Shown here in pieces: positions 18,487-27,929 of a DNA stretch of 64,000 nucleotides. The stretch is from Sva-07 sp963716235. Its GTDB lineage: Bacteria; Actinomycetota; Acidimicrobiia; Acidimicrobiales; Ilumatobacteraceae. The DNA lies in contig CAVQTE010000018.1 of NCBI GenBank assembly GCA_963716235.1, forward strand, positions 1-64,000, written 5' to 3'. The position numbers were made by a program, and so were the translations under genes. Position 1 is the stretch's first letter. Each line of letters opens with the position of its first letter. Under the pieces are notes generated by a model that worked only from the letters and a program-made list of their open reading frames with translations, had not been told where the DNA came from and did not search any database.

Positions 18487-18516
18487 TGTGCGCTGGATGC
18501 ACACATCCAGCGCACA
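18487..18516. terminator. Perfect 13-bp stem hairpin between convergent genes
   Basis: tgtgcgctggatg is followed by the loop caca and its exact complement, and the flanks (aaatgcgctgg / ccagcgcacattt) add partial pairing. It lies 46 bp after the hydrolase stop and just beyond the likely end of the minus-strand kinase, so it could act as a bidirectional terminator. No U-run is obvious, so it might instead be a REP-like element. Confidence 0.55.
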
Positions 18517-18538
18517 TTTCGGTCGAGGTTGGGGTGGG

Positions 18539-19801
18539 TCAGCCGTGGGGGCGATGTGGAACAGTTTGCGGGCGCCGTCGAGCATGCTGTCCGGCGCCGC
18601 GGCGGACGGCGATGCGCCCGGGTGCTGTGGTGCGATGCGCACCCGGAGCGCGCCGGGCCGGATGGCGAACCGCAGCGGTGGATCGAGCATGAGTGCTTCA
18701 CCGTCGACGCCTGCCGGCACGGGCGCCGTCGGAGCCGACCTCGAACGTGGGTCGCTGTCCATTGCCGGAATCGTCCCCGCCCACGAGCCTCGTTCGAGGT
18801 CACCTCTGCCACGGCCACACCGAGTTCGCCATCGTCGATACTGGGCCGCGTGCCTGATCCGACGAAGGTGCCGAGCCGATAGGAGTTGTTGGAGACCATG
18901 ATCACGGTGGCGCGCCGGCCGCTGATTCCATCGGGACCCGTGTACTCCAACACGTGATCGTTGCTGTCGGCAGCGCTGAAGTCGGGGATCGTGTCGAGCA
19001 CGGTGCGGATCTTGGAGTCGCGGTACCCGGACCGCTGGACCGCCTCGGCGTAGACGCCGAGCGAGACGTTGTTGACGAACACCCGGCCATTGACCTCGGC
19101 CAGGTCGACGCGTCGTTCGCCTCCGTTGACGAAGGCGTCGAGCGCACCGACGACGTCGTCGCGATCGACGCCGAGATCGAGCGCGAAGTGGTTCCGCGTG
19201 CCGGCCGGAATACATGCGAACGGCAGGTCGAGTTCGGCGGCGATGGTGGCGACGAGGGCCTGCGTCCCGTCACCTCCCGCCGCGGCGAGCGCGTCGGCGC
19301 CGTTCGCCACGGCGTCGCGCACGAGTTGGATGAGGTCGTCGCCAGGGCGCAACTCGACGGGCTCGATCCCGCGGGCGCGTGCCTCGGCATCGAGGTTGGC
19401 GGCCAGGGCCTTGCCGCCCCCGGACTTCGGGTTCCAGATCACGACCGCACGCTTCGGCGCTTCGGCGGCGGGGAGCGGGACGTGGATGCGGAAAGCCGTT
19501 CGCGCTGGCCGCCGCACGCGAGCGCGAACAGCACGGCCACCAGGATGGCTTCGAAGAGGATCCTGCCCCTCATGAGCACCGCGACGAATCCGACCAGGAG
19601 AAGGATGCTGACGACCAGGAGGGTGGTCCGTGCAGGACCGCGTCGACGAAGTGCCTCCCAGGCAGCGACCATCGCAACGAGCAGGAGCGCCATTGCGATG
19701 AGGCCACGTGGAAAGGACCGAGCGGCCGTGTACGCCATCACGAACAGACCTGCGGTGATGAGGACGAGCGCAGCAATGCCGGCAGTACGACGCGATGTCA
19801 T
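18539..19801 (-). CDS. Membrane-anchored diacylglycerol/lipid kinase family protein, frameshifted
   Basis: The start (ATG 19801) gives four hydrophobic segments (AGIAALVLITAGLFVMAY to ILFEAILVAVLFALAC). A frameshift near 19505 leads into a DAGK catalytic domain: VVIWNPKSGGGKAL, the AAAGGDGTQALVAT nucleotide motif, FACIPAGTRNHFALDLG and EVNGRVFVNNVSLGVY. A second shift near 18770 gives the C-terminal part VDGEALMLDPPLRF and PGALRVRIAP. The exact end is uncertain; I place it at the stop at 18539, which needs one more shift. It follows SulP by 2 bp. Membrane-plus-DAGK proteins phosphorylate lipids such as diacylglycerol or undecaprenol-like substrates. Confidence 0.72.
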
Positions 19802-19803
19802 GG

Positions 19804-21546
19804 TCACATTCTCCCTTGCTCGTCGCCCCGGGGCATCATGCCGTCCGGGTCGTCGCCGGTCGCAACCGAGTCGATCTCCGCCAGGGCCGCCTCGATCGAA
19901 TCGTAGAAGTGGTCGCGATCGAGTGTTGCGAACAGCCCGTAGTGGTAGACGAGGTCCTTGAGCCGGCTGCGCAGTTCGACGAATGCGATATTGATGCCCT
20001 GTGCGTTCAGCTCGAGGTCGAGTTGTTCCAGCACGTCGGCCGCGGTGACGTCGATGTCGGTGATGGCCTCGCATTGCAGGATGACCCACCGTGGTTTGCG
20101 CTCGCGTACGAGTTGACGCACCTGCTGACGGAACATGCCGGCGTTGGCGAAGAACAGTGGCGCTTCCCACCGGAACACGACGATGCCGGGGGTCTCCTCG
20201 GCAACGGCACCGTTGTGGGCGCTGTGCCAGCCTGCCTCACCGTCGATCTGGCCGAGCACCTCTCCGTGTGGCCACCAGCTGCGCCTGAAGAACAGCAGGA
20301 TCGACAGCACCACGGCGATGAGGATGCCCTGCAGGACTCCGAAGAAGACCACACCGCCCGTGGCGACGAGCGAGAGGTAGAACGAGCTGCGGCGGACCTT
20401 CAGGTAGCGGCGCAGCGTCGGAAGATCGACGAGTGAGAATGCCGCGGCGATGACGACCGCAGCGAGCGCGGTCTGCGGGAGGCTCTTGAGGAGCCCGTTG
20501 AAGAACAGCAGGAGCAGCGCAACCATGCCCGCACCCACCAGGCCGGTGAGTTGGCTCTTTGCGCCGGTCTGATCGGCCACCGCCGTGCGTGAGCTGCTCG
20601 TCGACACGGCGAATCCCTGGAAGAACCCGGCCGCGATGTTGGCCGAGCCGATGCCGATCATCTCTTGATCGGGCTTCACCTCCTCGCCGCGTCGCGCCGC
20701 GAACGCGGTCGAGGTGGCGATGGTGTCGGTGAGCGAAACGAGGGTGATCCCGACGGCGGCGACCAACATCGGTGCCACGTCGCTCACACTCGTCCATGGA
20801 AGCGCGGGACTCGGGAGGCCCTCGGGGAGGGTGCCGACCGTGGAGATGTCGAGATCGAACAGGCCGGTGACCACCGTTGCGCCGATGACGGCGACGAGTA
20901 CGGCCGGAATGGTGCGCGTGAGCCTCGGCAGCAGGAGCAGCACTGCCAGCGTCGCGAGACCCAGCCAGAGCGCGGTGGGGTTGCGGTCGGGGAATCCGTC
21001 GACGAAGGTCTGCAGTTCGTCGACGAATCCGTCGGCGTCGGTCGAGAAGCCGCACAACTTGGGGAGCTGGCCGACGAAGATCGTGATGGCGAGGCCATTC
21101 ATGTAGCCGACCTGGACCTCCTTCGACAGCAGGTCGGCGACGAAGCCGAGCTTGCCCGCACCGAGTCCGATCAGGATCAGGCCGACCATCACGGCCATCA
21201 TCCCGGCGAGCGCGATCGCCGTGTCCGGGTCGTCGGCGGCGACCACGAGGGGCACGATGGCGGCGAAGATCAGCGGGGACACCGACGAGTCGGGCCCGAG
21301 GACGAGCACTCGTGAGGGCCCCATGAGCGCATAGCCCACCAGGCAGGCGATGGTGGTGTAGAGGCCGGTGACCGGCGGGAGACCCGCGAGTTCGGCGTAT
21401 GCCATCCCTTGCGGGACGAGGATCGCGGCGAGTACGACGCCGGCGATCAGGTCGAAGCGCAGCCACGACCGTTCGTAGGTGCGGATCGCCGTGACGCCGG
21501 GGACGATGCCCCGCCATCCGGTCGGAGCCGAAACCTGATCAGGCAC
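19804..21546 (-). CDS. SulP-family anion transporter with STAS domain
   Basis: The protein is 580 residues. The membrane part holds the SulP signature VLVPQGMAYAELAGLPPVTG near residue 45 and STSSSRTAVADQTGAKSQL near 320. The C-terminal STAS domain (VVFRWEAPLFFANAGMF; QCEAITDIDVTAADVL) is complete. SulP proteins carry sulfate, bicarbonate or dicarboxylates. The GTG start at 21546 overlaps the end of the upstream P-type ATPase by 8 bp, and the downstream kinase begins 2 bp after the stop, so all three are co-translated. Confidence 0.93.
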   Translation of the reverse strand: MPDQVSAPTGWRGIVPGVTAIRTYERSWLRFDLIAGVVLAAILVPQGMAYAELAGLPPVTGLYTTIACLVGYALMGPSRVLVLGPDSSVSPLIFAAIVPLVVAADDPDTAIALAGMMAVMVGLILIGLGAGKLGFVADLLSKEVQVGYMNGLAITIFVGQLPKLCGFSTDADGFVDELQTFVDGFPDRNPTALWLGLATLAVLLLLPRLTRTIPAVLVAVIGATVVTGLFDLDISTVGTLPEGLPSPALPWTSVSDVAPMLVAAVGITLVSLTDTIATSTAFAARRGEEVKPDQEMIGIGSANIAAGFFQGFAVSTSSSRTAVADQTGAKSQLTGLVGAGMVALLLLFFNGLLKSLPQTALAAVVIAAAFSLVDLPTLRRYLKVRRSSFYLSLVATGGVVFFGVLQGILIAVVLSILLFFRRSWWPHGEVLGQIDGEAGWHSAHNGAVAEETPGIVVFRWEAPLFFANAGMFRQQVRQLVRERKPRWVILQCEAITDIDVTAADVLEQLDLELNAQGINIAFVELRSRLKDLVYHYGLFATLDRDHFYDSIEAALAEIDSVATGDDPDGMMPRGDEQGRM

Positions 21547-24313
21547 CGGGGTCGGTGGCGATGCCGGCGAAGGGGTGCTCTCGCTGCTCGCGGTCGAGTC
21601 GTCGTATCTGGATGATCTTGTCGATCGCGACGAACAGCGGGGAGATGAGCGAGAGACCGATCACGAGGGCCCATTGTGCACCGCGTCAGCGACACGGTGT
21701 CGAGGATGCGCTGGAGCAGGCGGGTCTCCACGGCGGCGATGGTCAATGCCCATCCGAGCATGATCCAGCCCATGTACGGAAACAGCGGCGACGACCAGGG
21801 CACCTGTCGTTCGCGGCGCATCACGAAGCCCATGTTCACCGCACTCAACGCGACGACGGTGAACGCCATGGTCATCGAGGTCGACGGGTCGGTGGTGCTC
21901 GGCTCACCGGGCCCCCACGCGAGCAGCGCCAGTGCCGAACCGGCGATGATGAAGCCGCTGATCACCCAGCGGACGGTCTGGGCGCCGGTGGCGATCCTCG
22001 AACCGGGGGTCCGCGGTGGTCGTTCCATGACGCCCGGATCGGGAACGTCGACGATGAAGCCGATGACGACGGTGACGACGACGAAGAACTTCGCGAACAG
22101 CAACTGCATCGGGAAGAGCGCGACGCCCTCGTTGATGTTCAGGATCGTCGCGATGACCATGAGCTGGAGCACCGACGACAGGATCGTCAACTGCAGCTTC
22201 ACGTACGACGAGATCCGTCGATAGATGTCGCGACCGAGGTCGACGGCGTGCACGAGCGTGCCGAAGTTGTCGTCGGTGAGGATCAGCTTGCCGGCCTGCT
22301 TGGTCACCTCGGAACCGCTGCCCATGGCGACGCCGACGTCGGCCTGCTTCAGGGCAGCGGCGTCGTTCACGGCATCGCCGGTCATGGCGACGACCTGGCC
22401 GGTCTCCTGCATGAGGCGGGCGAGACGCACCTTGTCCTCGGGCGCGACCCGGCCGAAGACGTGCAGTTCGGGCAGTCGCTCCTTCACCTCGTCGTCGCTG
22501 AGCTTCTGCAGGTCGGCTCCGGTGATCACGCCTGGGCCGAGGCCGAGCTGGTCGGCGATCGCCCGAGCCGTGACGGTGTGGTCGCCGGTGATCATGCGGA
22601 CGTCGATGCCGGCGCCGTGCGCGATGCGCACCGCCTCGACGGCCGACGGGCGAAGGGGGTCGATGATGCCGACGAGCGAGACGAGCACGAGGTCATGCAC
22701 TTCGCCCATCGGGTCGTCGGTGGCGGCGCGCATGGTGTCGTCGGAGAGGGCGCGGGCGGCGAAAGGCGAGGACGCGCAGGCCCTTCTCGGACATCTGCCT
22801 GGTTGGCGTCGAGCAGGTCCTGGCGGACCTGGTCGATCGCAACGGCCTCGCCGTGCCACAGCGCCAGCGAGCACCGGTCGATGACCACGTCCGGCGCGCC
22901 CTTGACGGTCATGAAGTGGGGTTCGTTCAGGAGCGGCCGCTCCATGTGGGGCGGCCGGTCGTGGAACGTGGCCATGAACTTGTACTCGGAGTCGAATGGC
23001 ACGAGCGCCACGCGCGGCAATGCGCGGCGCGTCTCCTCGGCGTCGACACCGGTCTTGGCGGCGAGCACGACCAGCGCCGCCTCGGTGGGGTCACCGATGA
23101 TCGACTCGTCGTCGGCGACAGTGGCGTCACTGCACAGCGCGAGGCCGAGCGCGAGGCCGGTGAAGTCGGGTGTTGGTTCACCGGCCGGGCCGAGGATGGC
23201 ACCCGACTTGGCGTAGCCGCTGCCCTCGATTTTGTACCACGAACCGCCGGTGAACATCGTGACCGACGTCATGGCGTTCATGGTGAGCGTGCCGGTCTTG
23301 TCGCTGTTGATCACGGTGGTGCCGCCGAGTGTCTCGACGTCGTTCAGCGACTTGACCACGGCCTTCGACTCGGCCAGCCGTTGCGCCCCTGAGGAGAGCA
23401 TCAGTTGCACGAACGTGGGCAGCCCCGTCGGGATGGCCGAGATCGCCGTCGACACGCAGAGCAGGATCAGTGTTTCGGTGTCCTGGTCGCGTGCGATGCC
23501 GATGATCGCGATGATCGCGACGGCGCCCCAGGCGAGGAAACCGAAGATCTTCGTGAGCCCGTCGAGTTCGATCTGGAGCGGCGACTTGGTGCGCTTGGTC
23601 GCCGTGACCATGTTCGCGATCTGGCCCATCTGGGTCGACTGCCCGGTCGCGACGACGACCAGTTCTGCGGAGCCGCGGGTGACCTGGGTGTTCTGGAAGA
23701 CGAGGTTGGTGCGATCACCGAGCGGTTGCTCCTCGTCGCCGAGTGCGGTGCTGTCCTTCGCGATCGGCGCCGACTCACCGGTGAGGGCCGCCTCTTGTAC
23801 CTCGAGCGATGCGGAGGAGATGATGCGTGCGTCGGCGGGAACCAGGTCGCCGGCCTCGACCAGCAGGATGTCACCCGGCACCAGCCCAACTGAGTCGACC
23901 TGCTCGACCGTGCCATCGCGTCGCACCCTGGCCATCGGAACCTGCAGTTGGGCGAGCGCGTCGACGCTCGCCATGGCCTTGCGCTCCTGGTTGGTCCCCA
24001 TGACCACGTTGAACGTGACGAGTGAGGCGACGACGACGCCCGTCGCGATCTGGCCGATCGCGAAGCTGGCAATGGCGACGATGAGCAGCATGATGTTCAT
24101 CGGGTTGGCGATCTGGGCCTTGGCGATCTGCCACGTCGTCGGCGGCGGCTCCGTGGCGACCTCGTTGCGGCCGTAGGTCGCCAGTCGACTCGTGACCTCG
24201 TCGGCGCCGAGACCCGATGCCGCATCGACGCCGAGTCGGGAGACGGCATCGTCGACGGACAGCGAGTACCACCGTGTGTCGGGCTGTTCGGTCGGTTGCT
24301 CGGTCGTCGTCAT
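21539..24313 (-). CDS. P-type cation-transporting ATPase (P2-like), two frameshifts
   Basis: The start MTTTEQPTEQPDTRWYSLSV is followed by a cation-ATPase N-domain (YGRNEVATEPPP), the actuator TGES, phosphorylation site INSDKTGTLTM, GDPTEAALV, KGAPD and the hinge GDAVNDAAALKQADVG, with GDG changed to GDA. Frameshifts near 22790 and 21690 divide the gene. After the second the end reads AQWALVIGLSLISPLF and finishes ATDPGA at 21539. About 920 residues is normal for Ca2+/Mg2+/Na+-type P2 ATPases. It lies between PPK2 and SulP in one operon, suggesting ion and phosphate homeostasis. Confidence 0.88.
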
Positions 24314-24347
24314 CGGGCTGTCCCCTATCCTGCTGTTTCCGCGGTCG

Positions 24348-25214
24348 TCAGTAGGGCTCGGGGATGTGCCGCAGCGGGAGGTCGGGCTCGACGTAGCCGC
24401 GGGCCTGCTGACGTCGCGGCAGCTTGACCTCGGGCCGCTCGATCTTCTCGTACGGAACGTGCGAGAGCAGGTGCGAGATGATGTTGAGTCGGCCGCGCTT
24501 CTTGTCGTCGGTGTGGGCGATGAACCAGGGGGCCCACGACGTGTCGGTCGCGGCGAGCATCGCGTCGCGGGCTCGGGAGTAGTCGTACCAGCGGCTGTAG
24601 GACTTGAGGTCCATGTCCGACAGCTTCCAGATCTTGCGGGGGTCGTCGATGCGACTCGTGAGCCGCTGCGTCTGCTCATCGGGGCTGACCTCGAGCCAGT
24701 ACTTGATGAGCTGGATTCCCGACTCGACCATGGCCTTCTCGACACCGGGGACCTGATCGAGGAATCGTTCGGTCTGCTCCGGCGTGCAGAACCCCATCAC
24801 GGGCTCGACACCGGCCCGGTTGTACCAGCTGCGGTCGAAGATCACGACCTCGCCGGCGGCGGGGAAGTGCTTGATGTAGCGCTGGATGTACATCTGCGAC
24901 TTCTCGCGCTCGGTCGGAGCCGGGAGCGCGACCACGCGGAACGTACGAGGACTCACCCGCTCGGTGATGCGTTTGATGGTGCCACCCTTGCCGGCGGTGT
25001 CGCGGCCTTCGAACACGATCAAGATCTTTGCTCCCGTGGCTCTGACCCACTCCTGCATCGCGACGAGTTCGCCCTGGAGCACCTCGAGTTCGGCCTCGTA
25101 GTCCTTGCGCTTCATCTTGGCGCCGGGTTTCGCGGCCGCAGATGCGACGTCGTCGTCACCGGCGTCAGCCGATTGCTGCTTCTTGCTCCTCTTCGATCGG
25201 CCCTTTGTCCCCAT
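24348..25214 (-). CDS. ppk2: Polyphosphate kinase 2
   Basis: PPK2 uses polyphosphate to phosphorylate nucleoside di- or monophosphates. Walker A is FEGRDTAGKGGTIKR and Walker B is VIFDRSWYNRAGVE, with the lid segment WKLSDMDLKSYSRWYDYSRA, all standard for the one-domain class I type. The length is 288 residues with a Lys-rich N-terminal tail (GRSKRSKKQQ). It is the first gene of the operon followed 34 bp later by the P-type ATPase. It could supply ATP or GTP from stored polyphosphate when energy is low. Confidence 0.95.
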   Translation of the reverse strand: MGTKGRSKRSKKQQSADAGDDDVASAAAKPGAKMKRKDYEAELEVLQGELVAMQEWVRATGAKILIVFEGRDTAGKGGTIKRITERVSPRTFRVVALPAPTEREKSQMYIQRYIKHFPAAGEVVIFDRSWYNRAGVEPVMGFCTPEQTERFLDQVPGVEKAMVESGIQLIKYWLEVSPDEQTQRLTSRIDDPRKIWKLSDMDLKSYSRWYDYSRARDAMLAATDTSWAPWFIAHTDDKKRGRLNIISHLLSHVPYEKIERPEVKLPRRQQARGYVEPDLPLRHIPEPY

Positions 25215-25470
25215 CGTCGGCGCTCCTTTGGAATTCGTTCGACGAGGTCACGCGCACGGCGCCGACCTCATCTCCGGGTGAGAGATGTTCCCACTTCGAT
25301 GATCGAGGATGCAATCGAACGCACGGTTGACGAACGCGAGAACATCCGACGATCATTCTCCGGCGCGTTGGACGCGAGTTCGTCACCCAGTTCATGTGAA
25401 CGCCGGCTCACGTCTCCGCGAGCTGGACATCCGTCCCGTCCTGCCCCGGGCGGTAGCGTGAAGCCTGCTC

Positions 25471-27729
25471 ATGAGTACCCGAATCGATGCCAGAGAGGTT
25501 CATCACGTCCTCGTCGATTCGAAGACACGGGTTCCGCAGACGCGTTCGGCGACCATCGCCCGGCCACGGCTGACGACCCGGCTCGCCGCAGGAGCTGGAC
25601 TCCCACTGGTCGTCGTGTCCGCACCCGCTGGTTTCGGCAAGACGACACTGCTCACCGACTGGGCACGACAGGACGGCCGCACCTTCGCGTGGGTGTCACT
25701 CGATCGGGACGACGACGACAGCGTCTCCCTGGTGAGTTCGATCTGCAGCGCCGTGGCCAGGATCAGGCCGATCGATCCCGCCCTGCTCAGGGACGTGGCT
25801 GCTCCCGGAGCCTCGATCCTCGGCCAGATCGTGCCGCGCCTCGTGGCGTCGATCGACGCTGTCGACGACCCGCTCGTGCTGGTTCTGAACAATCTGCACG
25901 AGGTCGACTCGCTCGAGTGCCGTGACGTCATCAACCTGCTGCTCGACCTTCTGCCCTCCGGGGTCCAGGTTTCGGTCTCGAGCCGCCGGGAGGTCTGGCT
26001 CGCAGGTGGGCGACGGCGCATGCGCGGCGAAGTGCTCGAAATCGGAGCAGCCGACCTGGCCTTCGACGAGTCCGAGATCGAGGCCTTCCTCGTCGAGGCA
26101 GGGATGCGGAACACGCCCGAGCGGGTCCAGCAACTGCTGCAGCGAACCGAGGGTTGGCCTGCGGGCCTGGTGCTGTTCGCGCTCGCCCCCCACGAGGACG
26201 CGATCCGCTCGACCGCCGGGCTCGCAGCGCCCGATCGTGTTGTCTCCGACTTCATCCGATCCGAGGTGCTCTCGGACCTTCCCGCAGCGACGTCGAGTTT
26301 CCTGCACCACACGGCGATCCTCGACGTGCTGTGTCCGTCGTTGTGCGACGCGGTCCGCGACTCGACGAACTCCGCAGCGATCCTGGAGTCGTTGGTCGCT
26401 GCCAATCTGTTCATCACACCGCTCGACGCCGAAGGCGAATGGTTCCGATACCACCCGCTGTTTCGGGCGGTCCTGCTCGACGAGACTGTCCGCAGCAGCG
26501 CCGACAGCATCACGCAACTTCATCTCCGAGCTGCGCACTGGTGGGCTGCCGCCCGGTCGGTCGAGCACACGATCGAGCATTCGCGAGCCGGCGGTGATCT
26601 CACCATTGCGGCCGAGTTGCTCGTCAGGGAACTCCCGGAGGCTTACAACAAGGGTCGGCTCCACACCACCCAGAAGTGGCTGAGCGAGCTCGGGGAGGCG
26701 ACGATCGAACGCGACCCGGAGCTCGCCGGGCTGGCGGGCTGGCTGGCGGCGTTGGCCGGGAACGCCGTCGCGGCACTGCGGTGGGCGGACCACATCGAAC
26801 GGCTCACGCCGGCCGGCGACGCCGCGTCGTTCGTGTCCGGTTGCGCCGCGTTCCGAGCCTTTCTCTGCGCGCACGGCACCGAGCAGATGGAGGCTGATGC
26901 GGCGTCGGTGGTCGCCGCCGAGCCACTCTGGGGCCGCTGGCGCCCGGCGTCGCTCGGCTTCCTGGCCGTGGCTCGTTGGCTGCGTGGCGACGACACCGAG
27001 GCGTCGGCGCTGTTCTCGGAGGGCATCGAAACCGCGTCAGCGCTCGGATTCGACGACCCGCACGCGCGATATCTCGCCTACCGCGCCGTGCTCTCGATGG
27101 ATCGCGACGACTGGGCGAGCGCCGAACGCGACATTCACGGCGCGTGCTCGGTGATCGCGGCGGCCCATCTGTCAGAGTACGCCGTCAACGCGATCGTCCA
27201 GGCGGCCAAGGCGCGCTGGTTGCTCCACCACAACGAGACCGAGCGTGGCCGCGCCGCCCTGCTCGAGGCGATGCGCTTGCGGACATCGATCACATGGGTG
27301 AATCCCTGGGCCGCGGTCTGGGTGCGGGCCGAGATGGCCGACGCGCACCTCGCGTTGGCCGATCCTGAAGGAGCCAGAGTTCTGCTGCACGAGATCGATG
27401 AGGTCCTGTACCGCCGACCCAAACTCGGGCGCCTCGGTGGTCGAGCCGAGAAGCTCCGCCAGACGCTGGCCAACTGGCCGACGGATGGGCGGGGAACCAC
27501 GCTGTCGACGGCCGAACTCCGACTCCTGCCGTACCTGCAGACCCACCTGTCGCTCAAGGAGATCGGCGAGCGGCTCTACGTCTCGCGGAACACCGTGAGC
27601 ACCCAGACGAACTCGATCTACCGCAAGCTGGCCGTGTCGGGACGCAGCGAGGCCGTCGCCCGGGCGCGCGAGTTGGGCCTCCTGGCTCCCGGCATCCTCG
27701 ATCGAGCGAGCCTCGACCCCGTCTCGTAG
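25471..27729 (+). CDS. MalT-like LuxR-family ATP-dependent regulator
   Basis: This 752-residue STAND-type regulator has Walker A SAPAGFGKTTLLTDW (~residue 47), a helical TPR-like middle region rich in Ala/Leu from ~residue 350, and a C-terminal LuxR helix-turn-helix (LSTAELRLLPYLQTHLSLKE, then RLYVSRNTVSTQTNSIYRKL). In the Walker B region, LVLNNLHEVDS replaces the usual D(D/E) by NN, so ATP hydrolysis may be altered. MalT relatives sense a small molecule and activate transport or metabolism genes. The MFS exporter gene downstream is a plausible target. Confidence 0.9.
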   Translation: MSTRIDAREVHHVLVDSKTRVPQTRSATIARPRLTTRLAAGAGLPLVVVSAPAGFGKTTLLTDWARQDGRTFAWVSLDRDDDDSVSLVSSICSAVARIRPIDPALLRDVAAPGASILGQIVPRLVASIDAVDDPLVLVLNNLHEVDSLECRDVINLLLDLLPSGVQVSVSSRREVWLAGGRRRMRGEVLEIGAADLAFDESEIEAFLVEAGMRNTPERVQQLLQRTEGWPAGLVLFALAPHEDAIRSTAGLAAPDRVVSDFIRSEVLSDLPAATSSFLHHTAILDVLCPSLCDAVRDSTNSAAILESLVAANLFITPLDAEGEWFRYHPLFRAVLLDETVRSSADSITQLHLRAAHWWAAARSVEHTIEHSRAGGDLTIAAELLVRELPEAYNKGRLHTTQKWLSELGEATIERDPELAGLAGWLAALAGNAVAALRWADHIERLTPAGDAASFVSGCAAFRAFLCAHGTEQMEADAASVVAAEPLWGRWRPASLGFLAVARWLRGDDTEASALFSEGIETASALGFDDPHARYLAYRAVLSMDRDDWASAERDIHGACSVIAAAHLSEYAVNAIVQAAKARWLLHHNETERGRAALLEAMRLRTSITWVNPWAAVWVRAEMADAHLALADPEGARVLLHEIDEVLYRRPKLGRLGGRAEKLRQTLANWPTDGRGTTLSTAELRLLPYLQTHLSLKEIGERLYVSRNTVSTQTNSIYRKLAVSGRSEAVARARELGLLAPGILDRASLDPVS

Positions 27730-27829
27730 CTCCCCAGCCGCATCGGATCACGCAGTCTGCGTGACGCTTGTTCCCGCTGACGCGCGCAAGATGGCGTTGG
27801 GAACGGTTCAACGAACGGAGGAGAAGACA

Positions 27830-27922
27830 ATGGCAATCGACACGTTCATGGTGTACGTGGGCGTCTACTCGAGCGCCGACACCGCCGAGATTCAGAAGGA
27901 TGCCGAAGCCGACTTAGGCTGA
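27830..27922 (+). pseudogene. 30-codon remnant of a DUF1269-type protein
   Basis: After a strong ribosome site (ggaggag) the frame reads MAIDTFMVYVGVYSSADTAE and stops after DAEADLG. This matches the opening strand of DUF1269-family proteins, which normally run ~150 residues or more. The rest of the domain is absent. The stop is 7 bp before the MFS start, so it may now serve only as a leader ORF. Recognition of the family is from memory of its N-terminus and is tentative. Confidence 0.45.
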
Positions 27923-27929
27923 GAGCGAA

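Noticed and set aside
18487..18516. Type A cassette element
   Set aside because: It is a perfect hairpin without the ttgggccg centre or bulged arms, and lies between core genes, so a terminator or REP is more likely.
17214..19517. A single 767-residue minus-strand protein
   Set aside because: It is an artefact joining the lipid kinase, the antisense of the hydrolase and MarR in one open frame.
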